Positions 47,627-60,370 of a DNA stretch of 64,000 nt are shown here, piece by piece. This DNA comes from Terebella lapidaria. Its lineage: Eukaryota > Annelida > Polychaeta > Terebellida > Terebellidae. The first letter of the stretch is position 1; each line of letters begins with the position of its first letter. The translations under genes and the position numbers were made by a program. Location: positions 20,869,170-20,933,169 of the forward strand of contig OX424569.1 in the NCBI GenBank assembly GCA_949152475.1. The letters run 5' to 3'. The notes beneath the pieces were generated by a model. The model searched no databases, had not been told where the DNA came from, and saw only the letters and a list, made by a program, of their open reading frames with translations.

Positions 47627-49205
47627 TGGTCAGTATAATAAAGATGTTTTGAACTTGAACTACAAAAAGTAAATTGCAAATAACAAAGGCAAATTGGTAA
47701 TTCCAGAAAAGTAAATTCATAAATACAAAAACTAAATTCGGAATTATTTTGTGCAAATTGCTAAATAAAAAGGTAAATTAAAAAAAGGCAAAAAAAAGTC
47801 AACTTGGTGGAAATAAGCCACCGTAGGTCACTAGTTTTTGGGACTATCCCCTTGCCGGGAAATACAGTCACGCTCATAGGCCTACATGTACTATGTGTTT
47901 CATAAGTGTGAGGTATTGGATTTTTGACAAGTGATTTTTTTTGACAAGCGAAAAAATACAGACTCGTCACAAACCTGATCTATAAGGTTTCGGAACACAC
48001 ATGGCACTCACAAACAAACAAACATGTCACAAACAAACGTAGTCTAATTGCCGCACGCAAATTAGTTATCAAATATATCTGCTATGGGCCATGGCTATAA
48101 TTGGGTCAAAATAAAGACATATCGGTAGGCAGGGCCGTACCACTGGTTTTTGAAATGGGGGGGGGGGGGGAGGGGGGGAGAGGGGGGGAGTGATCAATCC
48201 GGCAGGGGGTTTGGGCCCCCAGAAACTCAAGCATCTTATGTGGACTCTGGTGCATTTTAGGGGCTGTATATCCATGTGGGAAATGAGATCATGTGTGAAA
48301 TATTGACCGCCCAGCAACATCTGCAGGGGCGGATCCAGGATTTTGCAATGGGAGAGGAGCTTCGCAAATATCAGAGACAATGCATATGGACGTGGGGGCT
48401 GGGGTTCGCTCAATGCCCCAGAAAATTCGGATAATAGTTTCTCTGTGTGTGTTTTGAGCATATATTGAGACCAAGATTGAGTTATTTATAAGGTATATAT
48501 GGCGAAAAAGAATACCGTACATGTTGATGCATTTGAAGACCCTCATTGAGCCGAACAGAACAGTTTTTAGATTTTTAGAGTTTATTTCAAATGTGCACTG
48601 TAGCAAATAATTTCATATACATGTAACAATACAATACAATAATACATGGCTGCTGCACATTCATGGAAGCCACGGGAGACAATTGTCTGTAACACGCGAG
48701 TGCCGTGACTTCCATACAGATAAATTATAGCATATAATACATATTACACAGACAGGAACAATGACATTAATGACGAATAACTTATATGTAAGTCCCTAGT
48801 ATAAGTACACGGAGGACATGGCAGATAAGGGATGATGAAGGACCAAGCTCTGGTAAGAATAGTAGTTACAGAGTGATGTTTGGGTGTTTCATTGCAACTA
48901 GGTAAAAGTGTAATGTGCTCCGGGGTTAATGCACTGTAAAGAGGTGGTTGAGAAAGCTCCCATCTTGACTAAGTTTAACTTCAAGCTACTGATGCGAGAT
49001 CATTAAACAGCTGAGATTCAGAGAGTGTATACAACATTTAAAATTCGAAAAAACTACATAGTGGGCATATAAAACAGTGACACATTATACGGCTATAATG
49101 TACTAGCAGTTGACACTGGTTAATATGAGCTCAGGAGATGGTTCGAGAATTGTCTTTTGAGGATGGCTTTCGACAAGGACGTCCTTACGGAAGACCGTTA
49201 GTGCC

Positions 49206-49281
49206 AGGTGTGAAAATATATTTAAGTGGCGGCCGCCAGATAATTATGTGGCGGCCGCCAGATAAATATATTTTCACACCT
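49206..49281. repeat. 76-bp palindrome with two TGGCGGCCGCCA cores, unit 2
   Basis: Same outer arms as 42641-42738 but one core plus spacer fewer (22 bp shorter). Confidence 0.9.
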
Positions 49282-49703
49282 TTCATTTTCTGGCCTCTAC
49301 GGGCTTCCGTACGTCCCGATACGTTCATCAAGTGTTAGCCAATAACGAGGGCAGGAATACAGAAAGCTCCTTTTCAGAAAGCTTCGTGGCACGCGAGCGC
49401 GGGGTGGACGTCTCGTGGATAGCAGCTGTGTTTTTCTGTGGGCGCCGTGGACGTGGGGTTTCTTTATGCACGGCCGCTGAAGTGATGGCTTGATCCACCT
49501 GATGGATGAGCTAGAGCAAGATATACAACTTAAAAAAAAAAATCAGCACATGTTTTAGGAATAGATCAAGCGCTATAGGCATTCGACCGTGAGCTGCTGA
49601 CACCTGGCGAATGCCTCGGGAAGCAAATTCCCAAAAAGGGCCGGTTTGTTCATATGTATTCATGCGCACAGTAACAGCTCCAATCAACATGAAAACTCAC
49701 ATA

Positions 49704-50096
49704 TGTGACCTCGCTCCTACTAGCTTGGCTAGTGGGATATCCCTTTAGCTCACTTGGTAGAGCGTCGGTCTCAAAACGCAGAGATCGTGGGTTCAATCCC
49801 CGATCTGGGCAACGAATTTTCGGTTGTCACATTTGGCGCTGCGAGCAGGGTAGGTTGGTAGGGTGTAGTTAGGACATGTCCCCGGTGTGAAATGGATGTA
49901 TTCCAGGGGATTAACAAATAAGGACACCCCACACATCGAGGACGATGTGTCCCACCGCTGCCACCATATGTGACCTCGCTCCTACTAGCTTGGCTAGTGG
50001 GATATCCCTTTAGCTCACTTGGTAGAGCGTCGGTCTCAAAACGCAGAGATCGTGGGTTCAATCCCCGATCTGGGCAACGAATTTTCGGTTGTCACA
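49704..50096 (+). mobile_element. TRIM, unit 3
   Basis: LTRs lie at 49704-49831 and 49969-50096 and the internal part at 49832-49968. The site and structure are the same as in unit 2, so this is a duplicated copy and not a second insertion. Confidence 0.75.
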
Positions 50097-50997
50097 CATG
50101 TACAGAGAAAAATGTCTCTATTACAACAATACAACCTAAAACAGAGATATTTTAAAGCAATACCTGTGCATTTTGAGGAGGAACTGGGAGTTTTTAAATA
50201 ATATGGTACTTTGATGCTCAAATCTGACGATATAAGGAAGTTGTATGTGATAAGTAACCTAAATTGATATCAAAATCACATCAATTTGCTCAAAACTTGT
50301 ATAATTGTTCACAGACATATGTTTGTTGCAAATCCCATATCTTTTCCGATACAACTGGGAAATAAATAAGTTATGAACAGCCAAACAAGAGCACTCTCAT
50401 AGAGAAAAACTGCTGGAAAATGTCTGAAAAAAGGGTTGGATCACCATAGGACAGGTTTATATACAGAAAGCATGTAATACAGGGTCCTAGTTATGAGTTT
50501 CTCATATGCATACATCATCTGACAAGTTAAAGACAACATTTTCATTTTTTGTTAAAGGGGAAAAACATGCATATCAGTATATTTTATGTGCATACCCCCC
50601 AATTTGAAGCAAAATGAAGAATACACTTGACCAAGAAGTTATACTAAACTGGAGATAAATCAAACTTTGGTAGTACACTGATGACATGTTGTAATATAAT
50701 CACCAAAATTTCCCAGCTTTTCTCTTGAAGACACTGAAAGAATGGAACTAATACCAACAGTGAGGGTCGGTCATCGGCTCCGTTCTGTCTGCTGAGGGGT
50801 CAGCCCCCCTGCAGGAGCCTGGCTGGAAAAGGTCTATTTAAGCACAGGGTTTTGTGTTAGAAATCAGTTATACATTTATATGTTCATGAGCATTGAATGA
50901 AAGTCAAATTCGTCTTAGTTTTGAGGAAAAAATCTGTATTCTGTGTGATTCACATAATCATGGTTGCCAAAAAAAGGCAAAAAGCACCCATTTCCAG

Positions 50998-51997
50998 CTG
51001 GGAAACACAGTTTCGAAAACATTCTGGGAAAATCAGCATGGGAAAGTTGATTCTAAAAATAATGGTAATCTTCCTAGGTATGTGAGGATGACCAGTGAGC
51101 AGTATGGTGACCTTGTGATAGCTAAAAGTGATGGGACTCTCAGCCTGGTTGATGTTGATGGAAATCCAGCATCCAGATGTGAAATCCAGATGTGAAGCGG
51201 CAATGTGCCAGGACATTCAACCTCTGTTATGAGGCATGTGTTGAAGTCAACAAAATGGTATGCCAACTCACCTATGCCACAGATGCAATGGTGGAGTGCT
51301 ACAATGACAATCACACACTCTGACGACGTGGGAAATCCTACACCTGTGGAGGAAACAAGAAAAGACTATGGAACAAGCCCATTTTGCCGCATGGATACAA
51401 ACTGTGCATGACAGAAGTTTACAAACAGTATCTGCGACAGTGCATCAGCTACAAACTGGACCGAAAAGCAGTTCTTGCTCAAAGATTCAATACCAACACC
51501 CAAAAAGTAGAATCTGTGAATCGCTCAGATATTTCAACTAACCCGAAGTGTGTCACCATGACGCGAAACTTCCCTGGCCGAATTCATGCAGCTGTACACA
51601 AGGTGAACAATGGACCTGGAGTGTGACAGCTCTGCTGCTGGAGGGGGTCGGTGCTCCTTTACACAGGTCCTCAAAGATCCACAAGCAGCTGAGGAGTGAA
51701 GACAGGCAGGCTCAAAAACAGAAGGACTATGAAAAAACAGTAGTATGTAAACAAAACAGAGTCAAAAATGTTTTGAGAAACTTATCAACCTATGACAACA
51801 AGGTCAAGAGCAGTGGTGTTGTGTGTAAATACAAAAAAGGCATGCATGATAAAAATCTAGACACTGATTACTGTTATTCAAAATTAAAACAAAATATTTA
51901 CCGTACATCTACCTATAGAATGCAAGGTGGCATATTTGAGCAAGCCAAATTGTTGTTGAGTGTAGAACATGTTATTCTAGACATATTAGTTGCATGA
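50998..51997 (+). pseudogene. Transposase-like coding fossil, unit 3
   Basis: Third copy of the fossil at 37792-38791 with the same layout and breaks; one visible difference is NLSTYDN for NFSTYDN. Confidence 0.45.
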
Positions 51998-52232
51998 TCC
52001 TCAGCTGTGAGGTGCTGTACATTTACACATAACTTATTGTTACAGAGACGTGAAATTTCCAAATGTGCGATGTCTTCAAATGAATGAATTTGCTTGTCCA
52101 ACATATAAATAAACGGATGTAGATGAGTTCTTTGGGAAAGCAACATTAACTGAGAAGTATCCATCAGCTTTAGATGAAGCACCAATATATTTTCTGCATC
52201 CTTTATCATTACAAATTTCAGTTTTCAACATA

Positions 52233-52977
52233 TAGTCGGGCATGTACGGGGGGTCCCTTTGCACCTCCCCATGATCCTCCAAAACCAACTTTTTTCTCAA
52301 GGTTTTTTAATACTAAAAAACATTACATATGTCTCCGGTTGCGCATCCATTGCAAAAATTGGTTTTTGGGGTGTTTTTAGCAGGCATCTTGGATTTATGT
52401 TAATTAACAAAACTAACCAAATGAAGCTCTATTTGTTCAAGGATTTATTGGGATTGCAAATCAGTAAAAGTCTCTATCAGAAATATCCAAGCAAGATCCA
52501 CAATTGAGACCATAGGGGTATCAATGGGGCTATGTTCGAGAGATATCTAAATGAATATGTAGCGTGTACCATGTGTGCAGGTGTACATGCATCAAAAGAA
52601 ATAGCTTGATTGTATTTATTTTGGTCTAAATGGATTCCCTGTATATGAAAACCTAGGTATAGACCCCAAAATGAACATCCTAGGTTGACTGAGTCCGAAG
52701 TTATGGACATTTTAGTGAAAAATTATCTAAATTTGGTGGCCATCTTGGATTTATGGACATATTCATGTTATAAATATTTATTTAACAACTGTTTTCTCAT
52801 GTCCAAGTATCAGGCCCCTACAATAAGCAGAAAAAGGTAACAAAGATTTTATTTTGTAGACCTATGCAGCCTAAAGTGAAGCAATCTCAAAATTCGAGAT
52901 TTCGCGGGGCGACCATTTTGAAAAATGGCCCGAAAAAACCAATTTGCAAAGGGACCCCCCCCGTACATGCCGGACTA
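52233..52977. mobile_element. TIR MITE, unit 3, shortened right arm
   Basis: Same as the unit 2 copy (45691-46435), including the shortened right arm. Confidence 0.75.
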
Positions 52978-53640
52978 ATATATTTCAAATAAAGTTGTGC
53001 ACAATATTGCTCAAAAATATCCATTTTGCCAGAAGAAGTCACTTTTTGGGATATGTCCAAACGTAAACAACAATTGTTACCATAGAAACCATTTCAAGGC
53101 AGCCCATAGCAAAATTTCATTTTTGGTTGAGGTTACCTGACACATATAGAAATGCCATTTAACTCCATTATAAAGTTTTATGAGAAATTTCCCTTTCAGA
53201 ATGTTTCAATCTTCATAAAATTTCAGTATGTTAGAGCAAGTTACAAAATATAAAAAAATAAGCACATGTTTTAGGAATAGATCAAGCGCTATAGGCATTT
53301 GACCATGAGCTGCTGACATCTGGCGAATGCCTCGGAAAGCAAATCTCCAGAAAGCGCCGGTTTGTTCATATGTATTCATGCGCACAGTAACAGCTCCAAT
53401 CAACATGAAAACTCACATGTACAGAGCAAAAATGCCTCTATTACAACAATACAACCTAAAACAGAGATATTTTAAAGCAATACCTGTGCATTTTGAGGCG
53501 GAACTGGGAGTTTTTAAATAATATAGTTCTTTGATGCTCAAATCTGACGATATAAGGAAGTTATATGTGATAAGTAACCTAGTGTGGTCGGGATTGATAG
53601 CCTGTGTCAGCATTACATCTGCGAGCAGGAGGCATGGTTC

Positions 53641-54167
53641 CTACAGCCGACGGTCAAAGCGTCGTCTGGAGGTGCGAAGGTCCTCGAGAAGATGTCCGAG
53701 AGTGTTAGCTCCGGGCCATTCTGTGCTCGGTCGGTTGGCTGTGTCTTTGGGGGAGCAGATGGGATGCCCAGAACAAGCTGCGAGTTGCCTCAACAATTCT
53801 CCTATCTTGTGAGTCCATCAGTCTCTGACGGAACTCCGGGCATGTGTCAAACTTCACGTCCAAGATGTCGCGCATGACGTTCACTCGAAGTTGTGCCATT
53901 CAGACACTTCCTGTTGGTCTAGTGAGTCACCGAGATTCTTGGCATCAATTGGCTCCGATGCGTCGTAAATCTTGGCTGCAACGTCGGGTCTTTCCATATA
54001 GGGTGCAAAGCCTTCTGATACTGGTAGCAGTGTTCTGCTGTGCGGAAGAGTTGGTCATCCCAATCAATCAAGGCTGGGAAGAAATTTGATAGTGGGTTCC
54101 TCTCTCCACGGAATATTTCTAGATCTGTAGTGTTAAGGTGGTCCTGACAGGCTATGTTATTTTGCAC
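53641..54167 (-). pseudogene. NADAR (YbiA-like) domain fossil, unit 3
   Basis: Third copy of the NADAR fossil, one base shorter than the others and so with one further break; otherwise the same domain pieces. Confidence 0.8.
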
Positions 54168-55507
54168 TGGTCAGTATAATAAAGATGTTTTGAACTTGAA
54201 CTACAAAAAGTAAATTGCAAATAACAAAGGCAAATTGGTAATTCCAGAAAAGTAAATTCATAAATACAAAAACTAAATTCGGAATTATTTTGTGCAAATT
54301 GCTAAATAAAAAGGTAAATTAAAAAAAGGCAAAAAAAGTCAACTTGGTGGAAATAAGCCACCGTAGGTCACTAGTTTTTGGGACTATCCCCTTGCCGGGA
54401 AATACAGTCACGCTCATAGGCCTACATGTACTATGTGTTTCATAAGTGTGAGGTATTGGATTTTTGACAAGTGATTTTTTTTGACAAGCGAAAAAATACA
54501 GACTCGTCACAAACCTGATCTATAAGGTTTCGGAACACACATGGCACTCACAAACAAACAAACATGTCACAAACAAACGTAGTCTAATTGCCGCACGCAA
54601 ATTAGTTATCAAATATATCTGCTATGGGCCATGGCTATAATTGGGTCAAAATAAAGACATACCGGTAGGCGGGGCCGTACCACTGGTTTTTGAAATGGGG
54701 GGGGGGGGGGTGGAGGGGGGGGGGGAGTGATCAATCCGGCAGGGGGTTTGGGGCCCCAGAAACTCAAGCATCTTATGTGGACTCTGGTGCATTTTAGGGG
54801 CTGTATGTCCATGTGGGAAATGAGATCATGTGTGAAATATTGACCGCCCAGCAACATCTGCAGGGGCGGATCCAGGATTTTGCAATGGGAGAGGAGCTTC
54901 GCAAATATCAGAGACAATGCATATGGACGTGGGGGCTGGGGTTCGCTCAATGCCCCAGAAAATTCGGATAATAGTTTCTCTGTGTGTGTTTTGAGCATAT
55001 ATTGAGACCAAGATTGAGTTATTTATAAGGTATATATGGCGAAAAAGAATACCGTACATGTTGATGCATTTGAAGACCCTCATTGAGCCGAACAGAACAG
55101 TTTTTAGATTTTTAGAGTTTATTTCAAATGTGCACTGTAGCAAATAATTTCATATACATGTAACAATACAATACGATAATACATGGCTGCTGCACGTTCA
55201 TGGAAGCCACGGGAGACAATTGTCTGTAACACGCGAGTGCCTTGACTTCCATACAGATAAATTATAGCATATAATACATATTACACAGACAGGAACAATG
55301 ACATTAATGACGAATAACTTATATGTAAGTCCCTAGTATAAGTACACGGAGGACATGGCAGATAAGGGATGATGAAGGACCAAGCTCTGGTAAGAATAGT
55401 AGTTACAGAGTGATGTTTGGGTGTTTCATTGCAACTAGGTAAAAGTGTAATGTGCTCCGGGGTTAATGCACTGTAAAGAGGTGGTTGAGAAACCTCCCAT
55501 CTTGACT

Positions 55508-55582
55508 GGTGTGAAAATATATTTAAGTGGCGGCCGCCAGATAATTATGTGGCGGCCGCCAGATAAATATATTTTCACACCT
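55508..55582. repeat. Palindrome with two TGGCGGCCGCCA cores, unit 3
   Basis: Same structure as 49206-49281. The sequence between 'cctcccatcttgact' and the palindrome is about 250 bp shorter than in units 1 and 2. Confidence 0.9.
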
Positions 55583-55597
55583 TTCATTTTCTGGCCT

Positions 55598-56470
55598 CTA
55601 CGGGCTTCCGTACGTCCCGATACGTTCATCAAGTGTTAGCCAATAACGAGGGCAGGAATACAGAAAGCTCCTTTTCATAATATCATAATTTACCCGCGGC
55701 GGCTGGGGGTCAGTACTGTGACGTGTATTGTGTCCATGAGTACTACCATGCACCTCAAAAATGTTTAGCAATGCATCAGGTAGTTCGTTCAATGAAAAAT
55801 GAGAGGAGGAAACATTATATTTTGCACCTGTAATTGCTCGTATCGCTCGTTTTTGTATGACAAAAACTTTATTCAAATAACACTGATAAGCATTTCCCCA
55901 GAGCAAGACACCGTATGTTAAGAATGGATAAATCGAGCTGTAGTACAGGATTTTTGTGTGCGCCTCAAAAAGTCATCGTTTTGACATATTGATAGCAAAT
56001 AGACCAGAAGCAACTTTCTTTTTAACGTACTCAAGATGGGTTTCTCAGGTAAAATTTTGGTGCATATAAATTCCTAGAAATTTCATGACTTGTACCTTCT
56101 CTATGATATCTCCGCCAACATATGAATGATGATGTTCCGCCGCAATATTGGTCTTCCTGGAAAACAGTATGTATTTAGTTTTGGAAGCATTCACCGATAG
56201 TTGGTTTGCTCTAAATCAATCGCCCAAGATATTGAGGTCAATGTTCATTTGATTGTACAAACTCGATTCATTATTCCCAGTGAGAAAAACAGTCGTATCA
56301 TCTGCGAACAAAATTACGTTACTATGATGTAATGATCGCGGTATATCATTTGCATATAAAATAAACAATAACGGACCCAATAACGGATTATGTTCTTGCA
56401 TATGTTTCACGATTTGTTCGAAATTCAGAAAATTATAATTATTTATAACATGCAAAAATGTCATTCATCT
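55598..56470 (-). pseudogene. CR1-like LINE reverse-transcriptase fragment
   Basis: The minus strand reads NPLLGPLLFILYANDIPRSL, NVILFADDTTVFLTGN (catalytic FADD), then SKTKYILFSRKTN, VQVMKFLGIYMHQNFT, YGVLLWGNAYQCYLNKVFVI, QKRAIRAITGAKY, HGHNTRHSTDPQPPRVN and SFLYSCPRYWLTL. This order (RT core, thumb, C-terminal QKRAIR...NTRH region) is typical of CR1/L2-group LINEs. Stops and an internal deletion near 55800 are present; the 5' part is missing. The right end of the tandem array lies within its last codons. Confidence 0.8.
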
Positions 56471-57200
56471 AGTTCGCATAATAATTAGCTGTGAGAACAA
56501 GCTGTTGAATTCTACAAAATTAATGTCCATGTGTTTTGAATTCTGGCAATTTTGAAAGAATCAGACTACCAACACCCTGCAAGAACCGTATTGTTCAGTT
56601 CAAATATTGCTTTCGTTCCCATTGCTTTCAATTATTTCCACCTTTCTTCATTTTGTCATTCCTGTTTCTCATCTCCTAACTTATAATTTGTTGTTTGTCT
56701 GAAAAGTCGAGGGCGGGGGTAGGACCAGAACATGCATGGTTGCATTTAATCTTTTTAATCATGATTAGATATAATTCAGATCTGGTGAAAACACACTTTT
56801 CGAAATGCACGTTAATTATTTCCTCACACGATAATGACCACCCTTACGCCAAGATATGAGCCAAAAAGTGATGTTAATATAAGCATATATGGTTCTTCGT
56901 CAATTGTTGTGAAATAAATAAAGTTTAATTTATATATGTCAGACGACATATTCAATCATCGGTCGAATGTAACATCATGGATCGCTCATTGAAGAATCTC
57001 AATTTTTAGGATCTCAATCTCAATTCACACACACAAAAAAAATCGTTGGATTTGGAAACTATGTTAGGTGTCCTTGAAACGCCCAGAATCAACCAGAGAA
57101 CATCTAGACCCATTCAGCTTCTGGGGCCCTGGGCGGGCCCTAGACCACACACCTATTGGCTAGGACTATCTCCCGTAATATATTACCCTGTATGATGACT
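56471..57200. other. No gene recognised
   Basis: AT-rich sequence, no domain or repeat structure noticed. Confidence 0.4.
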
Positions 57201-57234
57201 GCTCCCCCCAATAAAAATCCTGGATCCGCCCCTG
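57200..57234 (-). mobile_element. hAT-like terminus
   Basis: Read on the minus strand it starts CAGGGGCGGATCCAGGATTT, the same end as at 41759. The partner end was not found. Confidence 0.5.
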
Positions 57235-57305
57235 TGCGCGTGAATGCACATAGGCGCACGCGCAATATGCGCGTATTTCCATATACATGCATGCGTGGAA
57301 TGTAT

Positions 57306-58050
57306 GACGAAATCCCCCACGACAAGATCTCCCCGGGACAAAAGCCACCCGGACATTAACCCCTGAGACAAAATCCCCTACCTGATAATCGAGAGGCTAG
57401 ACATACCCCCCTCCCCCCCTCCTTCAATTTTTTTTCCAAATTATATAAAGTTAACTTTCCTCGGATGTTTCATTTTATGTCACTGTGTTTTATTATCTTT
57501 TACCTGCATCAGAAACCCATAAGCGATATATTGTACATGTGTCTCCAGTCATTGGAGTTTGAAGTCAATAAATGAATGACTGGTTATGGTGAGAATCTGC
57601 TCAGGTGCTAGGGTGTCGCCATCTTGTACAAACTCTAGTGTGACTTCTTTTCGGAGACAAGTTGTCTATACAGTAGAACCAGCTGAGGTGTAAATGCAGT
57701 GTGACTTCTTTTTGGAGCCAAGTTGTCTGTAGATGTGTCCAAAGTTATTCAATTTATAGCTGGTGTGAAAAAATATTCTTTTTCATATTTCTGTATATGA
57801 ACAGCAGCAGAAAATTAATAAATCATAACTAGCATATGTGGCAAAACCCACAAGCAATGATGGAACTTCAATAAACGTAATTATATAAACTCATGATCGC
57901 ATGATTCAATACAAAATAATTTAATATAATTAATTATAATCTGAAAAACAAATTTTTAGGGGGGATTATGTCTGGTCCATCCAATTCGTGGGGGGCTTTT
58001 GTCGGGGGTCACTTTTGTCTGGGGGGATTCTGTCTGGGGGGATTTTGTCT
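57306..58050. mobile_element. MITE with subterminal GACAAAATCCCC arrays
   Basis: The left side has 'gacgaaatcccc', 'gacaagatctcccc', 'gacaaaagccaccc' and 'gacaaaatcccc' in a row (57306-57390). The right side has the inverted series 'ggggattctgtc', 'ggggggattttgtc' (57958-58050). The interior is AT-rich and non-coding, with a roughly 30-bp direct repeat ('agtgtgacttcttttt.gga') near 57640 and 57690. Confidence 0.6.
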
Positions 58051-58332
58051 GCGCACCGTATGCGTGTATATGCGAGATTGGGAAGATAATATATATGATA
58101 GACCTTTATGTATAATATAGGCCTAAGTCCACTTTTGTACAGAGCAAACATTCTATATATAAAGTACTGACACAACAATTGAATACTTGATAATCTTTTG
58201 TGTGTAACTTAGCTTGAATTTTTATTCGTTATAAAACTGTTCCATTATATCTTTTCACATTTGGAAATTACTTCCTGGTTTTCTTTCATCTTACCGACTT
58301 GACTAATGAGGTAATAACAACCGATGACGTAC

Positions 58333-59121
58333 CGGGGATTCCCGTAATAATATGGCCAACCCGATTTGTGGCCCATGGGCCATCTTTCGGGAAAAAATCC
58401 CAAAAGCTGGCCCATGGGCCATAATTCGGATTCATTTTTTCTTAAATTTTGGGTGTTATGATTTTTTTCATTTATCGTATTTGTGTGAAAATGTGAACGA
58501 TTATCGAAAATCCAGATATTTCATCAAACATGGGCCGAGTGTTCTCATCTCGTAGGGCATTGAATCACAACGGGGTGACCATGGTGACTCAGAGAGAGGC
58601 TCTAAAAGTTGCTAATAAAAGCAGAATACTCATGTGACATCATGAATAGTAATCAAAATTAGCTAATGAGCTTCAAATTTTAAGTACAAATATTCTTAAA
58701 ACTTAACACAAAATTGTATCTCGACAACGTACGGCTGACGACATTAGGCCTAAGTTTCTGTAAATGGCAGAACTGTGTGTAGCTTTTGCTTTTTCTCTCA
58801 CATGAAACATGATAATTTGAAACTAATTTTGACTTGAGTATAGTATACCGAGGTATGTTCGTTAATCTACATGCAAAGGCAGCGATACACAAATTGTGTC
58901 TGTCGGTGTGATTTCTTTCTCTGTTGCCTGATGTATAAGCCTATCCGGTACAGGCATGCATTTCATAACTAACATAAAGCCCTCATATATTCAGTATTTC
59001 GCCGATGTATTGGTGGAAAAACGGTTCATGGGCCCATGGGCCATAATTCGGATTTAAATTTTATTCGGTGAGATGCCATTTTCCGAAAGATCGCCCAGGG
59101 CCATATTACGGAAAACCCCTG
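58333..59121. mobile_element. MITE with TGGCCCATGGGCCA palindromes in its TIRs
   Basis: The left end CGGGGATTCCCGTAATAATA and right end (reverse complement CAGGGGTTTTCCGTAATATG) are inverted for about 90-100 bp. Both arms contain GGCCCATGGGCC next to 'ataattcggatt' and 'gatctttcgg'. The interior is AT-rich without coding sequence. Confidence 0.7.
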
Positions 59122-59607
59122 TAATTGTGACCATGGCGATCATGACCCAGAAGACGCCCATCTGTTGGATTGTACAATTATATGGAACATACATGTACGA
59201 TAATGCTCTTCATTAGGTGTTTGTCTAGCAATGATGTGGGTATAAGGATGCGACTCATTTGATACTGTTTAGGTACACACAGTCGGTGAATGTGATTATT
59301 AATAAGATGAATGGAAAACAACATCCCTTTGCAAAAAAATGAAATCTACAAAAAGGATAGGTTTCACATACATAGATCTCATGTCGATTACTGATCACTA
59401 TCGGTGAAAGAAAATTGAAATGGGGAGGGGTGGGGGGGGGGGGAGACGAATGACCGGAACTTGAAATTGGCCAATAAGAGGTAATCTGGACTCCGTACCA
59501 ATAACGTGAAACTTTATCATATAAAGCAATAATCTTACTGAAAGTGCCATTGTACCAGTTTTTCTGATAAATGTACACATACATTTCGAAACGAAAAACT
59601 CGTGAGC

Positions 59608-59746
59608 ATGGTGTTCCCTTGCATCGTTTGTCGCAAAGGTGCGCGCAAGAACAGCAAAGCATTGGAATGTGACGGATGTAGCAAATGGTGTCCTATCAAA
59701 TGCGGGATTCCTATTTCCGAGCAACAATACAATGACGTCTGCAAAG
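59608..59746 (+). CDS. First exon of a PHD-finger protein (partial)
   Basis: ATG at 59608 opens MVFPCIVCRKGARKNSKALE, CDGCSKWCPIKCGIPISEQQ, YNDVCK, then a splice-donor-like AAAG|GTATGT at 59747. The Cys pattern (CxxC, then CDGCxxW, then C) matches the first half of a PHD zinc finger. Such fingers bind histone H3 tails in host chromatin proteins and also occur at the N-terminus of many CR1-type LINE proteins, so either source is possible. No continuation exon is recognised downstream. Without splicing the frame ends at a TGA near 59760. Confidence 0.6.
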
Positions 59747-60370
59747 GTATGTGTATTTATTGATTGTTATTACCAATTACCGAGATGTTACCTGTAATTG
59801 GTGTATTTGTACTGTAATATGTCACACCGCATCAATTTAATATTTGGCTGACAAGAATTCATTCCTCGAAACTTTCAATTGATGATTGACAAATATCGAC
59901 CCCTGAATTCAACATTTCATATCGCGGAATCCGCGCTACTATTTAATGGCACGGATACGGCATGTACATTCCATACTAAGGCCTTTATTTTTTGAATACT
60001 TGTTTAACAAAGCCGCCGACTGCACTGTGAAATCTCCGACAGGAAATAAAATTGGCCTTTTTATCTTTTTTTTTATATTTCACCGACCGATCGGCGAACG
60101 ACTGTAGACTTTCTGGTACTGGCACATACATAATACAGCTACAGTTTGTGACTTCACCATGGTACAGAGTCAACTGTTCAAACTATAAGCTGATCCAGAT
60201 GTCTTACTGTATTGTTTATTGAATATTTTAGGCTATTCAGCCCATATACTGCATTTCACATATACATTATATAGTAGGCTTCCCATTGGGACAAAAATAA
60301 ATGTATCATCATAGTACATACAAAATTATATGCATATAGTGGTCTAAAACTCTAAATGTGGAATCAGCAA

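Larger units (their letters stand above)
36571..55676. repeat. Large tandem array, three units of about 6.3-6.5 kb
   Basis: Unit starts ('gcttcgtggcacgcgag') lie at 36571, 42838 and 49381; the third unit ends near 55676. Units 2 and 3 are 6543 and about 6296 bp; unit 1 is 6267 bp because it lacks a 393-bp TRIM. Unit 3 has lost about 250 bp near 55505. Each unit carries, in order, a 0.4-kb dispersed module, a transposase-like fossil, a TIR MITE, a second copy of the module, a NADAR fossil (minus), hAT-like ends and a palindrome. Identity looks around 99 percent by eye. Confidence 0.95.

Noticed and set aside
49970-50155. 61-residue frame MTSLLLAWLVGYPFSSLGRA and following
   Set aside because: It lies wholly in the TRIM LTR and flank; frames of this sort arise from the tRNA-like block and are not proteins.
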